DNA of 64,000 bases, taken from the NCBI GenBank assembly GCA_949592205.1, contig CATIUR010000001.1:263474250-263538249 (forward strand), read 5' to 3'. Origin of the DNA: Helichrysum umbraculigerum. Taxonomy: Eukaryota; Streptophyta; Magnoliopsida; Asterales; Asteraceae. Below the pieces are notes generated by a model. That model searched no databases. It saw only the letters and a list, made by a program, of their open reading frames with translations, and had not been told where the DNA came from. Made by a program: the position numbers and the translations under genes. Shown piece by piece: positions 1 through 11,104 of the stretch. Numbering within the stretch: the stretch's first letter is position 1; every line of letters begins with the position of its first letter.

Positions 1-1024
1 TTGGTTTGGGATTATAAAGTGAACGGGTTGTTTAGCTATCATAGATGGTTTACTGTAATACAAGCTTAGATATATTGAGTTCAGATGGCTGTAAAGTATG
101 TAGCCCAGTTAAAGCCCTAATACGACTGAGTATCCGGTTTAACGTTGGAAACACCTATGGTGGAATATAAAACACGTACAAACTACGGAAATGTCGAAGG
201 CTGTATACTGTGTTACATCCTGGCTGAGTCTGTGATCCAGGAAAGACTGTAATACGAGTGAATACACTATGTAACTGTGGAAAACTCTGTGGGTTGAAGA
301 CTGTATCACAGCCGAATATCTCTGAACTCAATCACAACTATTAATGTATTTGTTAATCAGTCACCACCTGTCTTAAATCTTAAAAGCCTTGCCTAGCTTA
401 GATATCTTTGTCCGTGTTAAGAAAGATTAGTGGATAAATTGCGGACTGTCGCCTTATTCCTGCACCCCATCTGGAGGGTCACTTGGTCTCATCATAAGAG
501 ACGGTGATGGGGGTTTCAAGACAGTCCGATCTGATCAGAATCTTGACAGCCTAGTACTCAGTGACATACTGGTTGGTTTATCTGATCAGTAGGGTACTAG
601 TGTTTACACCACAAGGTATCTACGTGAACGCAAGACACAAATCTTAAAAGACGTTTTCAATTATAAAACCCCAATACAGCATCACCCCACGTAAAAGCTA
701 ACGAAGTCATAACAAACACAAGTCCCCCTATACTGATTCAACCTACTGCTTTTATTTACTGTTTTAATTAGTTTTTAAATTTTAATTACGGACCTAAGTA
801 GAAAACCCCCACTCAAAACTATTTTCAAACCATCGCTAATTTGAACTTTCGTCTCGACAAATCGTTTCACAATACGGTTAACTCTGTAGAACGACCCTAG
901 GTCATACTTCAGCTATACAGCTCTAGTAGAACTTAGGTCCCCAGCAAAATATAAATTTTAAAACTTCAACCAAGTTGTGCTCTCGTCAGTCGCGACAACG
1001 ACCGTGACTGCCGGCGGCGCGACA
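1..1024 (+). repeat. A1 Athila-like element, 3' part of the 5' LTR
   Basis: This stretch matches 34370-35394 almost base for base (about 17 substitutions by eye plus one homopolymer indel), and both copies end in GCGGCGCGACA. It is followed at once by a primer-binding site, so it is the 3' portion of the 5' LTR of the outermost complete element. The LTR start lies before the window; the full LTR is the 3' copy at 32845-35394. No gene is seen in it. Confidence 0.9.
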
Positions 1025-1030
1025 AGTTTT

Positions 1031-1048
1031 TGGCGCCGCTGCCGGGGA
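1031..1048 (+). other. A1 primer-binding site
   Basis: TGGCGCCGCTGCCGGGGA begins 7 bp after the LTR end. It closely resembles the tRNA-Asp-type PBS common in Athila and related Ty3/gypsy elements. It fixes the 5' LTR boundary and the plus-strand orientation of A1. Confidence 0.85.
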
Positions 1049-1239
1049 AGTTAATCGTAAGATTCTGAGGTGTTCCGACGAACTCTATCTTTAGTGATAC
1101 CCGTAGATTAGATTTCCCCGTAGATTAGATTTCTCTCTCGTAACCACCGAAAGCCGGATCTGAACCTCTCATTTTCGTACCCGATCCTGAGTCGATTATC
1201 CGTACCATCCGCAAAGAAAGACGTTCCCGTTTTCCACCA

Positions 1240-2572
1240 ATGGCCGCTCCCGTTACTCTCGCCGACAGTACCAAACCATCCATCGAAGGACGAGGAGGAC
1301 CGATTAGCTATCCAGTGATCGACGGACCATCTTTCGAACTCAAATACCACATCGTCCAACTCATCAAGGACAACTGCCAATTCCACGGATTACCCCGTGA
1401 AGATCCCAACGCCCACATTAACAAATTCATTCAAATCTCCAACTCGTATAAGCAGAATGGGGTTGATCAGGACATAGTTCGCCTACACCTCTTCCCCTTT
1501 TCTCTCGCTTTACATGTTTTGAGCTGGTTTGAGGGGCTTGACACCGGATCAATCACCTCATGGGAGGACATGGGAAACAAATTCCTTATGAAATATTTCC
1601 CTCCGTCCAAACTAACTAAAGCCAAGAATGACATCGCAAACTTTTCACAAGCTCACGACGAGTCAATCTACTCAGCATGGGAGCGATTCAAGAGTTTGGT
1701 GAGGAGATGTCCCAACTACCAGATGACCAAAACCGATAAACTCTATACTTTCTATAATGGTCTCAATCCTATCCATCGCATCACGCTTGACGCAGCTGCT
1801 CAAGGCAATCTCATGAAGTTAACCGACGATGAAACATGGGCCTTAATCGAAGACATGACGATGCATCACCACGACTGGAAGTCCGATGAGCAATCCTCAT
1901 CCCTGCCTATTGCAAGCACCGCGCAAGATGAAGCAATCAAATCTCTGAGTGAGCAGATCGAAACTCTAACGAAGTAGATTGGAGAACTGAAGAAGCAACC
2001 ACAGCAGGTTCACCAAGTTCAGGCTTGCCAGAACTGTGCCCATCATCCTACCGAGGAATACGCTGTGGAGTATGAAGATCCTACCGACGGAACTGTCTAC
2101 TATGCCCAATTCCCAACCAGACAACAAAATCCACCTGGCTTCGCTAGAACTTCTCCGCCAAGAGCACGAGGAACCCAGTTTCCTCCACGGAACAATCAAC
2201 CACCCAAGTTTCAGCCTCGATATCCGATGTACCCACAACAGTCACAACTTCCATACAATCAACCACTTTCATTAACCGCCACTGAGGATACCCAGCCTGC
2301 TGAACCGGTAAAGACAATCGTCCCAGTCACGAGCACTGATGACAACTTGAACAAGTTTATCCAGGGGCAGAACGCTTTCAATTAGAAGACGACGGCTAGA
2401 CAAGATCAAACCGACCTATTCCTTCGAAATCAACTCTCGGTTCTCAAGAGCCTCGAGAATCAAATTGGTCAGTTAGCCCACCATCTTGACACTCGACCCC
2501 AAGGATCGCTACCGAGCAATACTGTTCACAACCCCCACGTTGAGGAGGCCAAGACTCTGAACTCTACGAATA
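1240..2572 (+). pseudogene. A1 gag, broken and interrupted by the Sirevirus
   Basis: The frame opens at an ATG 192 bp after the PBS. Residues about 80-215 look like an Athila-type Retrotrans_gag domain (LSWFEGL, W..F...FFPPSK-like segment, LVRRCPNY, FYNGL). A degenerate Cys-rich motif (CQNCAHH) follows, then a Pro/Gln-rich tail. In-frame TAG stops lie at 1975-1977 and 2383-2385, so the long frame is one gag with two nonsense mutations and not two genes. Coding similarity runs up to 2572, where the Sirevirus LTR begins. The protein would form the virus-like particle. The gene resumes as the protease region at 27719. Confidence 0.85.
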
Positions 2573-3152
2573 TGTAAGTCCCCTAGTTCTAGGATCGATA
2601 ACTTCGTTATCTGTAGTATTAAGGTGCGGAATCCCTCAATACGATGTTATCTTACTAACAACAAATATGTTCGAATTGCGTTTTAATAAAGCTTAACTTT
2701 AAACGATGAATCGTCAAAGCCTAGCCGTAGGTTATGTTTTCTCTGGTTTGCTGGAATCGCAGGTTCGGAATATGCAAAAATGTTGTGTTTTTCACGTTAG
2801 AAAAACATTATATAGTTCAGTTCGTCTCGGCTCGCATGGGCCTGCGAGTTTGGTCCAACTCGCAGCCCAAGCCCAACAAAGAACTCGGCTCGCCAGACTA
2901 ATGCTTCACGAGTTCAGATCTCACCTCACAGCTCAACTCGCTGCGACCTGAGATCTCGACTCGCCTCGCATTAAACGTCTATTATTTATTTCGTCTTTAA
3001 ACATTCGTCTAACTTAGCACAATAATATGTTTAACGAATATTACTAACAAAACAAATATTTATTTACATATCTAAACCAATGTACAAACGTAATAATAAT
3101 TACACCAGTCCTATTTCAAGCTAGATCTGTTGTCACAATCTATGTCCCAACA
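2573..3152 (-). repeat. Sirevirus 3' LTR
   Basis: This 580-bp LTR is near-identical to 27139-27718. It carries clustered inverted words around ACTCGC/GCGAG at about 2825-2970; for example CTCGCA and TGCGAG bracket a 6-nt loop, and GATCTC/GAGATC bracket a longer segment. The 81-codon plus-strand frame inside is antisense to the element and repeats only because the LTR repeats. Confidence 0.93.
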
Positions 3153-3164
3153 GACTCCCCCTTG
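3153..3164 (-). other. Sirevirus polypurine tract
   Basis: On the minus strand AAGGGGGAGTC directly precedes the LTR start TGTTGGG. This is the expected plus-strand primer for reverse transcription and confirms element orientation. Confidence 0.85.
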
Positions 3165-3206
3165 ACAATAGCTCTAGCGTCTTTATCTTCACGCTGTCTT
3201 TAGTCT

Positions 3207-6200
3207 TCATTTGTAAATCTTACTTCCTGCAAAAATTTTAAGCTTGATGCATGTTTTAACCATCCTGTGATAATCTCGTGCTAAATCACCCCAACCAATA
3301 GTAGATTTGATCTTGTTCTTGTACAACATAATTAGATCTTCCTTTGATAAGTTCATCAGATGTCTGTGATCATATACACGAAGAATCTCTTTTTCGCCAT
3401 CAGGATAATCATCATCAGCTTCAATCATAAAGGCTTCCCCTGTTCCAGCATCTACCCCCCCAATATTTCAATTTTCCCAAAATATTCTGAGGCATAGTCT
3501 TCATAGGTATTTGCTTAATACAGTTGACCGCTGGATAAACCTTCTTCCTTCTTCTTCTTCCTGTCCTCTGACTGAGTTCGTTCAGCTTTATCGTTTTTCC
3601 TTTCCTTGGCTTAATCTTTGAGAACTTCATAGATAATCCTTCAGTCCTAATGATACGCTCAACATACTTAGCATAGTCATCATCACTTGGATTTATCATA
3701 TCTAATCTAGCCAAGTCTCGAATCTCATATCGAGGCAATGAACTAAACACTGCAAGCTTCTTCTCAAAATATTGAACCCCGTCAAACCTTTTGATCGTGA
3801 AGAGCTTCAGGTCAGAGTCATAATACCATCCAATAATGCCAGTTTTAAGTACACGCTTTTCAGTAATATCAACTTCTTTCAAAATACGTGGCTAATTTTC
3901 CTTTTTCTTCTTAAGCATTCCTTGGATAAACATTAGATTACCAATCAAATGTTTGTATTTGTCTTCTATTTCTTCAACTTCAGTATCCGAATCTTCAGAA
4001 GCATTCTCAAAAGCTTCTAAATCAATAACTGATTCTCCTTGTTCATTTACAAAAACAAATTCAGTCGTTGATGGATTCACAACATGTTCATCTATATTTG
4101 CATCCAGATCAACACCTTCATCTATCACAGATTCAAATACTGCAGTCCAGTCTTCAGGAAGTTTGAACTCTCCTTCTACAATATCATAATCAATATCTTC
4201 ATCTATCTCATCCAAAATATCATCTTCTGAATCTGATAGATCTAGCATTTCCATTCCTAGAGAAAAATGTAAATACAAATATATTAATAATTCAAATTCT
4301 TCATTGATTTCCCTGAACCAATCTAAGAATTTCTTTATTAATTCTTTTGTATATTTTAACCTAACATATAAACGCAATTTACATATAACTTATAAAATCT
4401 TTTATTGATTACCTGAATCAATCCAAAATCTCTTAAGTCTACTTAACAAATATTAATTAATTTTAAATTCTAATGCATTGTGAATAATCACCAAACATTT
4501 AAATTTACTATTAATTACCTTATATAGTTTCCAAGCGTTAATTGATCTCCTTCATTATCAATTTAACCTTTAAATTATATATCATTTGTCTAGTTAATAC
4601 GAATACATTTTTAACTTGTTAATTACTTATATACCTTACGGTCTTAAGTCCATAATCAAATCTAAAATGCATATGTTATCATAAAAATTTTGACCGCCGA
4701 TATTAATCGGAACACGCCGCTCGACTACTCAATGAGTCGGAAGTCTTTCGATCACTATTTTATCTTAACATAATTACATAAACTTAAATTACCAAACATA
4801 TTTTACTTAAAATAATAATAATAACCCTAAGCCAAATATATTTACACAATAAATTAAGTTTACATCTGTTCACTACAAACTATTACAAATATTACAGTAC
4901 TATGATAATACTAAGCTATCTTACCAGCTTCAGTATCACCCGGTACAGTCTTATCTGCACTTGTATCCACTCCAGAACCACTAGCACCAGCACCAGACTC
5001 CCCCTGAGTTGTAGTTTGCTCACCAGTCTTTGAAGGACCGGTCTGCTCACCACTCGGTGCATTGGGATCATCATCCTTGTCAGAGTCTCTCTTCCTCTTC
5101 AGCTTATCCTCTCTGCAAGACTCCAGATATACCAATATCTCCCCCTGAGTAGACTGTCCTGAATGCGATCTCAAGACCAGACTCTCCAAAGAAGATAACT
5201 TCAGTCTTTGTACATTGAAGTCCGCAAGCAAAGTCTCATGAGTCTTCATCAACAGATTGTACGATTCACTCTGCTTGAGTATCTGCTGTGAAAGAAGAAG
5301 ATTGCTCGACACCAGCTCTGGAATCTGAGAAGTAAGCTTCTCTAAATCCTTTACCCTAGACTCTAAGGATGTAATCCTTTCAGCATCAGTCGTTGGAGTA
5401 ACAGGTATCGTCGTTGGTCCAGGCGGTGTAAGAGACTCAATATGCCAGTCTCTGGTCAGCGGTGTATGAGGTTGAGACAAAGCTTGTGTAAGCAAGCTTG
5501 TCGCAAATCTAGCTGTTTTGTTCGTCGGAAAATTAGCTCCACGAACGAGATCAGCAACCTCATGCTGTAAAGTTAAACACAATTAAAATCAGTTATTGTT
5601 ACAGATTACTCTGTCTCAAACTCTCAAACTTATATCTCATACCTGAAGCGGTAAAGACATCGGTTCAGTAACCACCGGTGCATCCATCTCCACCTGTGGT
5701 GTATCTTGAGCAACTGTATACATAATTAACTGTCTCAGTTTAACTCCTGATAAACAACAAGTTAAGATTATTTAACTTTTATAATCAATACTAACCTTCT
5801 CGAATAGTCAGCGTTCTCGGACGCTTCATCAAAGGAATCTCAACTTCCTCAGTACCTTCCTCCATAACACTCTTACCTTTTCTCTTCCTTTCAGAAACAG
5901 ATGGAGGAGGAGAAGGTGTATTATCAGAATCTTCATCTGAAGCCGTCTCACCATCACGACCTCCAGATGATCTAACAGGATCCTAAAGTTTAAATATATT
6001 AAACATTTATGATTAGCATAAGCTCTATCATACAAGTTCTATATATTTAAGATTAATCAGATATAATACCTCAGTCGGTACAACTACTGATCTATCCAGC
6101 TGTATCTGCTCCCCCTCAAGTAATACAACTTCTGGGTTTGCAGCCTCAGCTTCAGCTTCCTGTTCGTTTAATGATATTTATATTTTAAAATCAGAAATAA

Positions 6201-7374
6201 TATCCAATTAACGAAATATCTAATATCATAAGCATTAGATAATAATATTATGCATCTATGATTAATAAAAACAATCTATCAACTAAGCATCTATATTATT
6301 ATATAAATAAAATATTACCTCAGGTGGTGCTAAATAACTCTCAATGTCTTGAAGCAAAGGATTTGTCGCATCATCATTCTGCTCCAAAACCTCTTGCACA
6401 ACCTGTGCAGCAACCTCTTGGTTCACTTGCTGATCAACCTGACCAGCCTGAATAAGAACATCCTCAAGGAGCCCTTGTGGATCTTCAGGTTGAGCTTCCT
6501 CAGCTGCAGGTTCCGGTACAACATCAGCATCAACAGGAGCAACAGCAGCAACAGGAGCAACGTCTAACCACCCATGATTTGGCGGTGCAACGTAGTTCGG
6601 GTCAATAACATACCCAAATAGTGGTCTAACTTCCGGTTTCACCACTCCCTCCTTCCTAACCGTCTGCATAAACATGGCGTTATACCCACGATGGTCAATC
6701 GTATTAACCACTAGATGTGGTTCTGGTATAGCCAAATCCGGTAAACGTGCACGGATAATCAGCATGCAAAATCGCGGGTAAACCAAAAATCTTGATCTAA
6801 CAGACCCCGATATCTGTTTCGCAATCTCACCAAAAAGATAATCACAAAAACTGTATGGTTTATTATAAACCAGTGACAGTGCAGCCGATAGAATCGCAGG
6901 GCTTAACTCATCAAAACCACCCTTCTTTGCTGCAAAAACTATATTCATCACGTGCCAGAGAAACCTCCACTGACCAATAACCAGAGGTTTCTGGAACTGA
7001 CGTCCGCGTCTATCTCCCGTATAACCCATACGGCCTATAGCACCCTCAATAAAATCCATAGGATACTCAATATCCCCATTCTCCTGTTCTACCGTACCTA
7101 GCTGCAAAATCTCACGGAGATTACCAGCTGAAAATGTAACAGGCTGACCACTAACCGTAGCTCGAATCTCTGGCGGGTTGACAGATTCATCATATACTAT
7201 ATCCGTCCAGAAATCGTTCAGTATAGCCTGAGAGATAGGAGGATTGGCCGTAATGGCGTATCTAATCCGTGATCGTGCAAGGAATCGTAGTATATCAGCA
7301 ACCCTATCAGCACGCTTGGCTTCAAGGTTCAGATCAACCAAAATGTTGTGACCCTTGTCAAATGCTCTAGCCAT
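3207..7374 (-). pseudogene. Sirevirus six-exon accessory (env-position) gene, broken
   Basis: Exons read on the minus strand are 7374-6319, 6159-6070, 5982-5796, 5713-5643, 5564-4925 and 4256-3207. All five introns are GT-AG (159, 87, 82, 78 and 668 bp) with phases 0,0,1,0,1, and every junction keeps frame. Exon 1 starts MARAFDKG and holds a compact globular region (ITANPPISQAIL, QWRFLWHVMN, YPRFCMLIIRA). Exons 2-5 are Pro/Glu/Ser-rich with a basic KRKRD-type patch. Exon 6 is acidic, then has a second globular domain (PRYEIRDLARLDMINP). Exon 6 carries an in-frame TAG at 3892-3894 and a one-base expansion of the C7 run at 3455-3461; without them the product would be about 1,030 residues. It resembles retroelement-linked proteins I recall from Asteraceae. 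Function is unknown, and no transmembrane segment is obvious. Confidence 0.75.
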
Positions 7375-9671
7375 ATCTGTAACATAAACACAAACAACAG
7401 ATATAATTTAATGCACGATTAGAATTATTTAAACTATTACGTATTATGAATCAAGATTCATCAAACATCTTAGTTTAAAATTGAAATTATATATAACTTG
7501 TTACAAAAATAGTCTCAAGTCTTATATAAAAATTTAACTTATAACTAAAAAGTCTTAAGTCTAATTTAAATTAATTATATAAAAGTTTTTACAAAATTTT
7601 TTTTGTATGTTCTCGACTCGCATAAACTGGCCTAACGAGTTGAGGTCGACTCGTTTTGCTTATCAACTCGCTACATTGATTAACTCGCTAAACTTATCAA
7701 GCAGCTATTGAAGTGAACTCGCTAATCACACCGATTCGCTAGTCAACTCGCTGCGAGTTGATTCACAATGTCAACTCATTCGATGAACTGCCGTCGCAAA
7801 TTTACAATTAAAATCGATTAATCTTGTAATTTTAACATGATCTATCGATTGATTCATGTTCATTAATGTTCGTTTAACATAAACCCTAAAGATCTATGTC
7901 CAATAACATCATAATCGACGCAAATCGATTAGTTTATAACCCGAAACCCTAAGTTTATAAAAACTTCGATTTCTCGTTATTTACACGGTGAAATCCGTTG
8001 ATATATACCTCAAAATGTTCGTAAATTTAAGGTGTATAAAGTCTACGGATTGAAAAACTCGTTCCCGTACTATAAAAATCGAAATCAAGCGAAAAGATAA
8101 AGTCGCCTCGTTTCGCCTGTGTGACGGATTCGCAAAGTTTTACTGAACTCGCGAAGTTTGTGGGTTCGGTGGGTGAGCTTGACTCGTTTGACCCCCTTTA
8201 TACTTTGTATCCGACTCGCGAGATGTGATGCGGATCCGCAAGTTGATGTCAACTCGCAGGAATAAATAAAAACGCGAATTTAATTCTAAGTATAAATAAA
8301 AACCCGATATTTTACAAGTCTAAAATAAAATTATTTTTCACTTGCATTTGTCATGTTTGTTCAACTCAAAAATATTCAGTATAATTTAATTCCGAAGGGT
8401 AAATTCAGATAAACATAAAAACTGAAATAAATAAAAATACAACTATATAAACATTGGTATCAAGTACCATTTTATTAATCACTTGATCAAAATAAAATAC
8501 ATAAACAAAATAATTAAGAATTTATCTGCTTAGGGATCATATTAGAAAGAATAAGCAATTAATTATATATTTAAAAGTCTAAGCAGATTGGTAGTATACA
8601 TACCTCATGAAATTCAAGTAAATCACTGTAAAATTACAACTAAATTTATCATATATACATTTATATTTATGAAACTATATCTTAGGTACCTTTATCCACA
8701 TAGCATAATTAATAAATGCATTACTCACATAAAGTGAATATTTTATTATAGACAGTCCAAGACGATTACCGGTATTATGATCCACATAAACAAATTATAC
8801 TCAATTTTCTAAGCAAACTCTTTATTGTTAGTATGAATATTATCAAGTGCTTCCTATTATATGACATACTGAAGAATTCAAGTAAAACTCATAACACTGC
8901 ATCATTAAATTTCAAGGTAGCGGTTACTAAATGATGTATCTTTTTGAAACATATAACATACACTTGAATTTTAAAAGTTAGACAAATATCAAACATACTT
9001 TGAATATGCTATGTTATCTAAGTCTGTACGTAGTACAACAGAAGATCCCTTCTAACATAATTCAAAATATATATGAGAATATTAATTTAATTAAAGGTTT
9101 CAGTTCTGTACTTAGTACAACAAAGTTACCAGTAATTAAGTTAATACCCATATTGCTACTATTTGCCAATTCAAATTAATATGCATGATAACAGTGTATG
9201 GCAATACCATCCTTCAACAATTAAGACTTGATGTCATACATCATAGAATAGTAACACAAGATAATATACAAGAAATTATTAACTTCTTAAGACTTAGAAA
9301 ATTTCATAAAATTTGCCTACCAGTACATCATATGATGAAGCCATCTAAAGTCTTTACTAAAAATAGACAAATTATCACTTGTGGATATAGGTGTATAATC
9401 AAATAAATATAAACACATACCTGATAGAACCGCTGTAGTTCTAAAGCAACTTTATTTGAACCTACTACCACATCATACTTTAGGACTTAAGCTTATTATT
9501 GTGAAGCTTATTCTCCTAATGTACTATCATTTCCCTTAGTTTTTGCAAATAAAAACTTAAATGAAGGCGATTCCCCTTAGGTAACAAGCAAATGAATGCC
9601 ATACGCCTTTTTTTTTTTTTTTAATGAACACAGAAATACTAACTACTACAAAAATACCCTTGGAAAACTAA
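7375..9671 (-). other. Sirevirus spacer between pol and the accessory gene
   Basis: This is about 2.3 kb of AT-rich DNA without a supported ORF. It holds degenerate AACTCGCT/GACTCG words at 7606-7775 and 8105-8265, two TGTAC-nnn-GTACA palindromes (9025-9037 and 9107-9119), and a T16-type homopolymer near 9607. It is the natural place for a promoter or a splice leader of the accessory gene, but no convincing TATA box was fixed. Confidence 0.5.
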
Positions 9672-11104
9672 TCACTCTGGATTTCTCATTCCGTTCAGTT
9701 GAACCAACGTCTCAAATCTTGCTCTGTCGAATGCCTTTGTGTATAAGTCTGCTAAGTTATCCAATGATGGAACCTTAACTAACTTTATCAACTTTTTCTC
9801 AGCACAATCTCTAATAAAATGATGTCGAATATCAATATGCTTAGTTTTACTGTGCTTCACCGGATTATTGGTGATCGACATAGTAGATTCGTTATCAATC
9901 ATCATAGGAGTATTGGTTATATTTAACCCGTAATCCTGCAGTTGCTGTTGAATCCAAAGTACTTGCGAGCAACAGCTACCAGCTGCAACATACTCAGCTT
10001 CACATGTAGAAATGGCTACCGAGGTTTGCTTCTTGCACTGCCAGGATACTAATCTACCTCCTAGGAATTGACATCCTCGGGTAGTAGATTTCCTATTCTG
10101 ATTGCATCCTCCGTAATCCGAATCAGTATAAGCTACGAGATCTAAGTCTCCATCAATCGGATACCAAAGACCCAGCTTAGGTTTCCCTTTGAGGTAACGA
10201 AAGATTCGTTTAACAGCTTGCATGTGTGACTCTTTTGGATTAGCCTGATATCTTGCACATAAACAGACAGCAAACATTATGTCAGGCCTAGAGGCTGTTA
10301 GATACATTAGTGATCCGATCATGGCTCTATAAAGAGTTGGATCCACATCGCTATCACTCGATGTATCAGGACCTAGTCCATGATTGACTGGAATTGGAGT
10401 ATTGTAGACCTTACTTTCATCCATCTTGAAGCGTTCTAATAGCTCATATGTATATTTAGATTGATGAATAAAGAATCGATCCTTCTTTTAATCAACTTGT
10501 AATCCTAAGAAGAAATTCAACTCTCCCATTGTAGACATTTCAAACCTTTTTCTCATAACTTGTTCGAATTCTTGACACATCTTTTCATCAGATGATCCAA
10601 AGATAATGTCATCAACATAAACTTGCACGAGAAGAAAGTCTTTCTTTTTCCACTTCACAAACAGTGTACTATCAATCGATCCTCTTGTAAATCCATTCTC
10701 AAGTAGATACGTTGATAGTGTTCCATACCATGCCCTAGGTGCTTGATGCAATCCATATAGAGCCTTATTCAAACGATATACTCTATCTGGATTCTCAGGA
10801 TCAGCAAACCCTGGTGGTTGTGAAACATACACCAATTCTTCCACTTTGCCATACACGAAGGCACTCTTAACATCTAACTGATAAACCTTTATACCATAAT
10901 ATGATGCGAATGCTAAGAACACTCTAATTGCTTCTAGCCTAGCAACTGGTGCAAACACTTCATTGTAATCAATACCTTCTTGTTGATTAAAACCTTGTAC
11001 TACCAGACGAGCTTTATTGCGAGTAACAATTCCTTTATCATCTCTCTTGCACTTAAATACCCATCTAGTTCCAATTGGATATTCTCCCTTTGGTAGGTCA
11101 ACCA
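9672..11104 (-). pseudogene. Sirevirus pol, RT and RNase H part
   Basis: This continues the copia polyprotein after the Tekay insertion. RT motifs in order are GTRWVFKCK, NKARLVVQGF, QLDVKSAF, the catalytic YVDDIIFGS, then RNase H with YTDSDYGG and TCEAEYVAA, ending near LVQLNGM. An in-frame stop (10488-10490) separates two frames that are otherwise collinear, so this is a single nonsense mutation and not two genes. The protein end at 11104 meets the Tekay LTR exactly, and the missing upstream part resumes at 21859. The product would copy element RNA into DNA in the particle. Confidence 0.92.

Noticed and set aside
1975..2385. Two separate small genes after A1 gag
   Set aside because: They are in the same frame as gag and separated only by TAG codons, so they are one gene with nonsense mutations.
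2706..2951. 81-codon ORF inside the Sirevirus LTR, repeated at 27272-27517
   Set aside because: It is antisense to the element and recurs only because LTRs are duplicates; no protein features.
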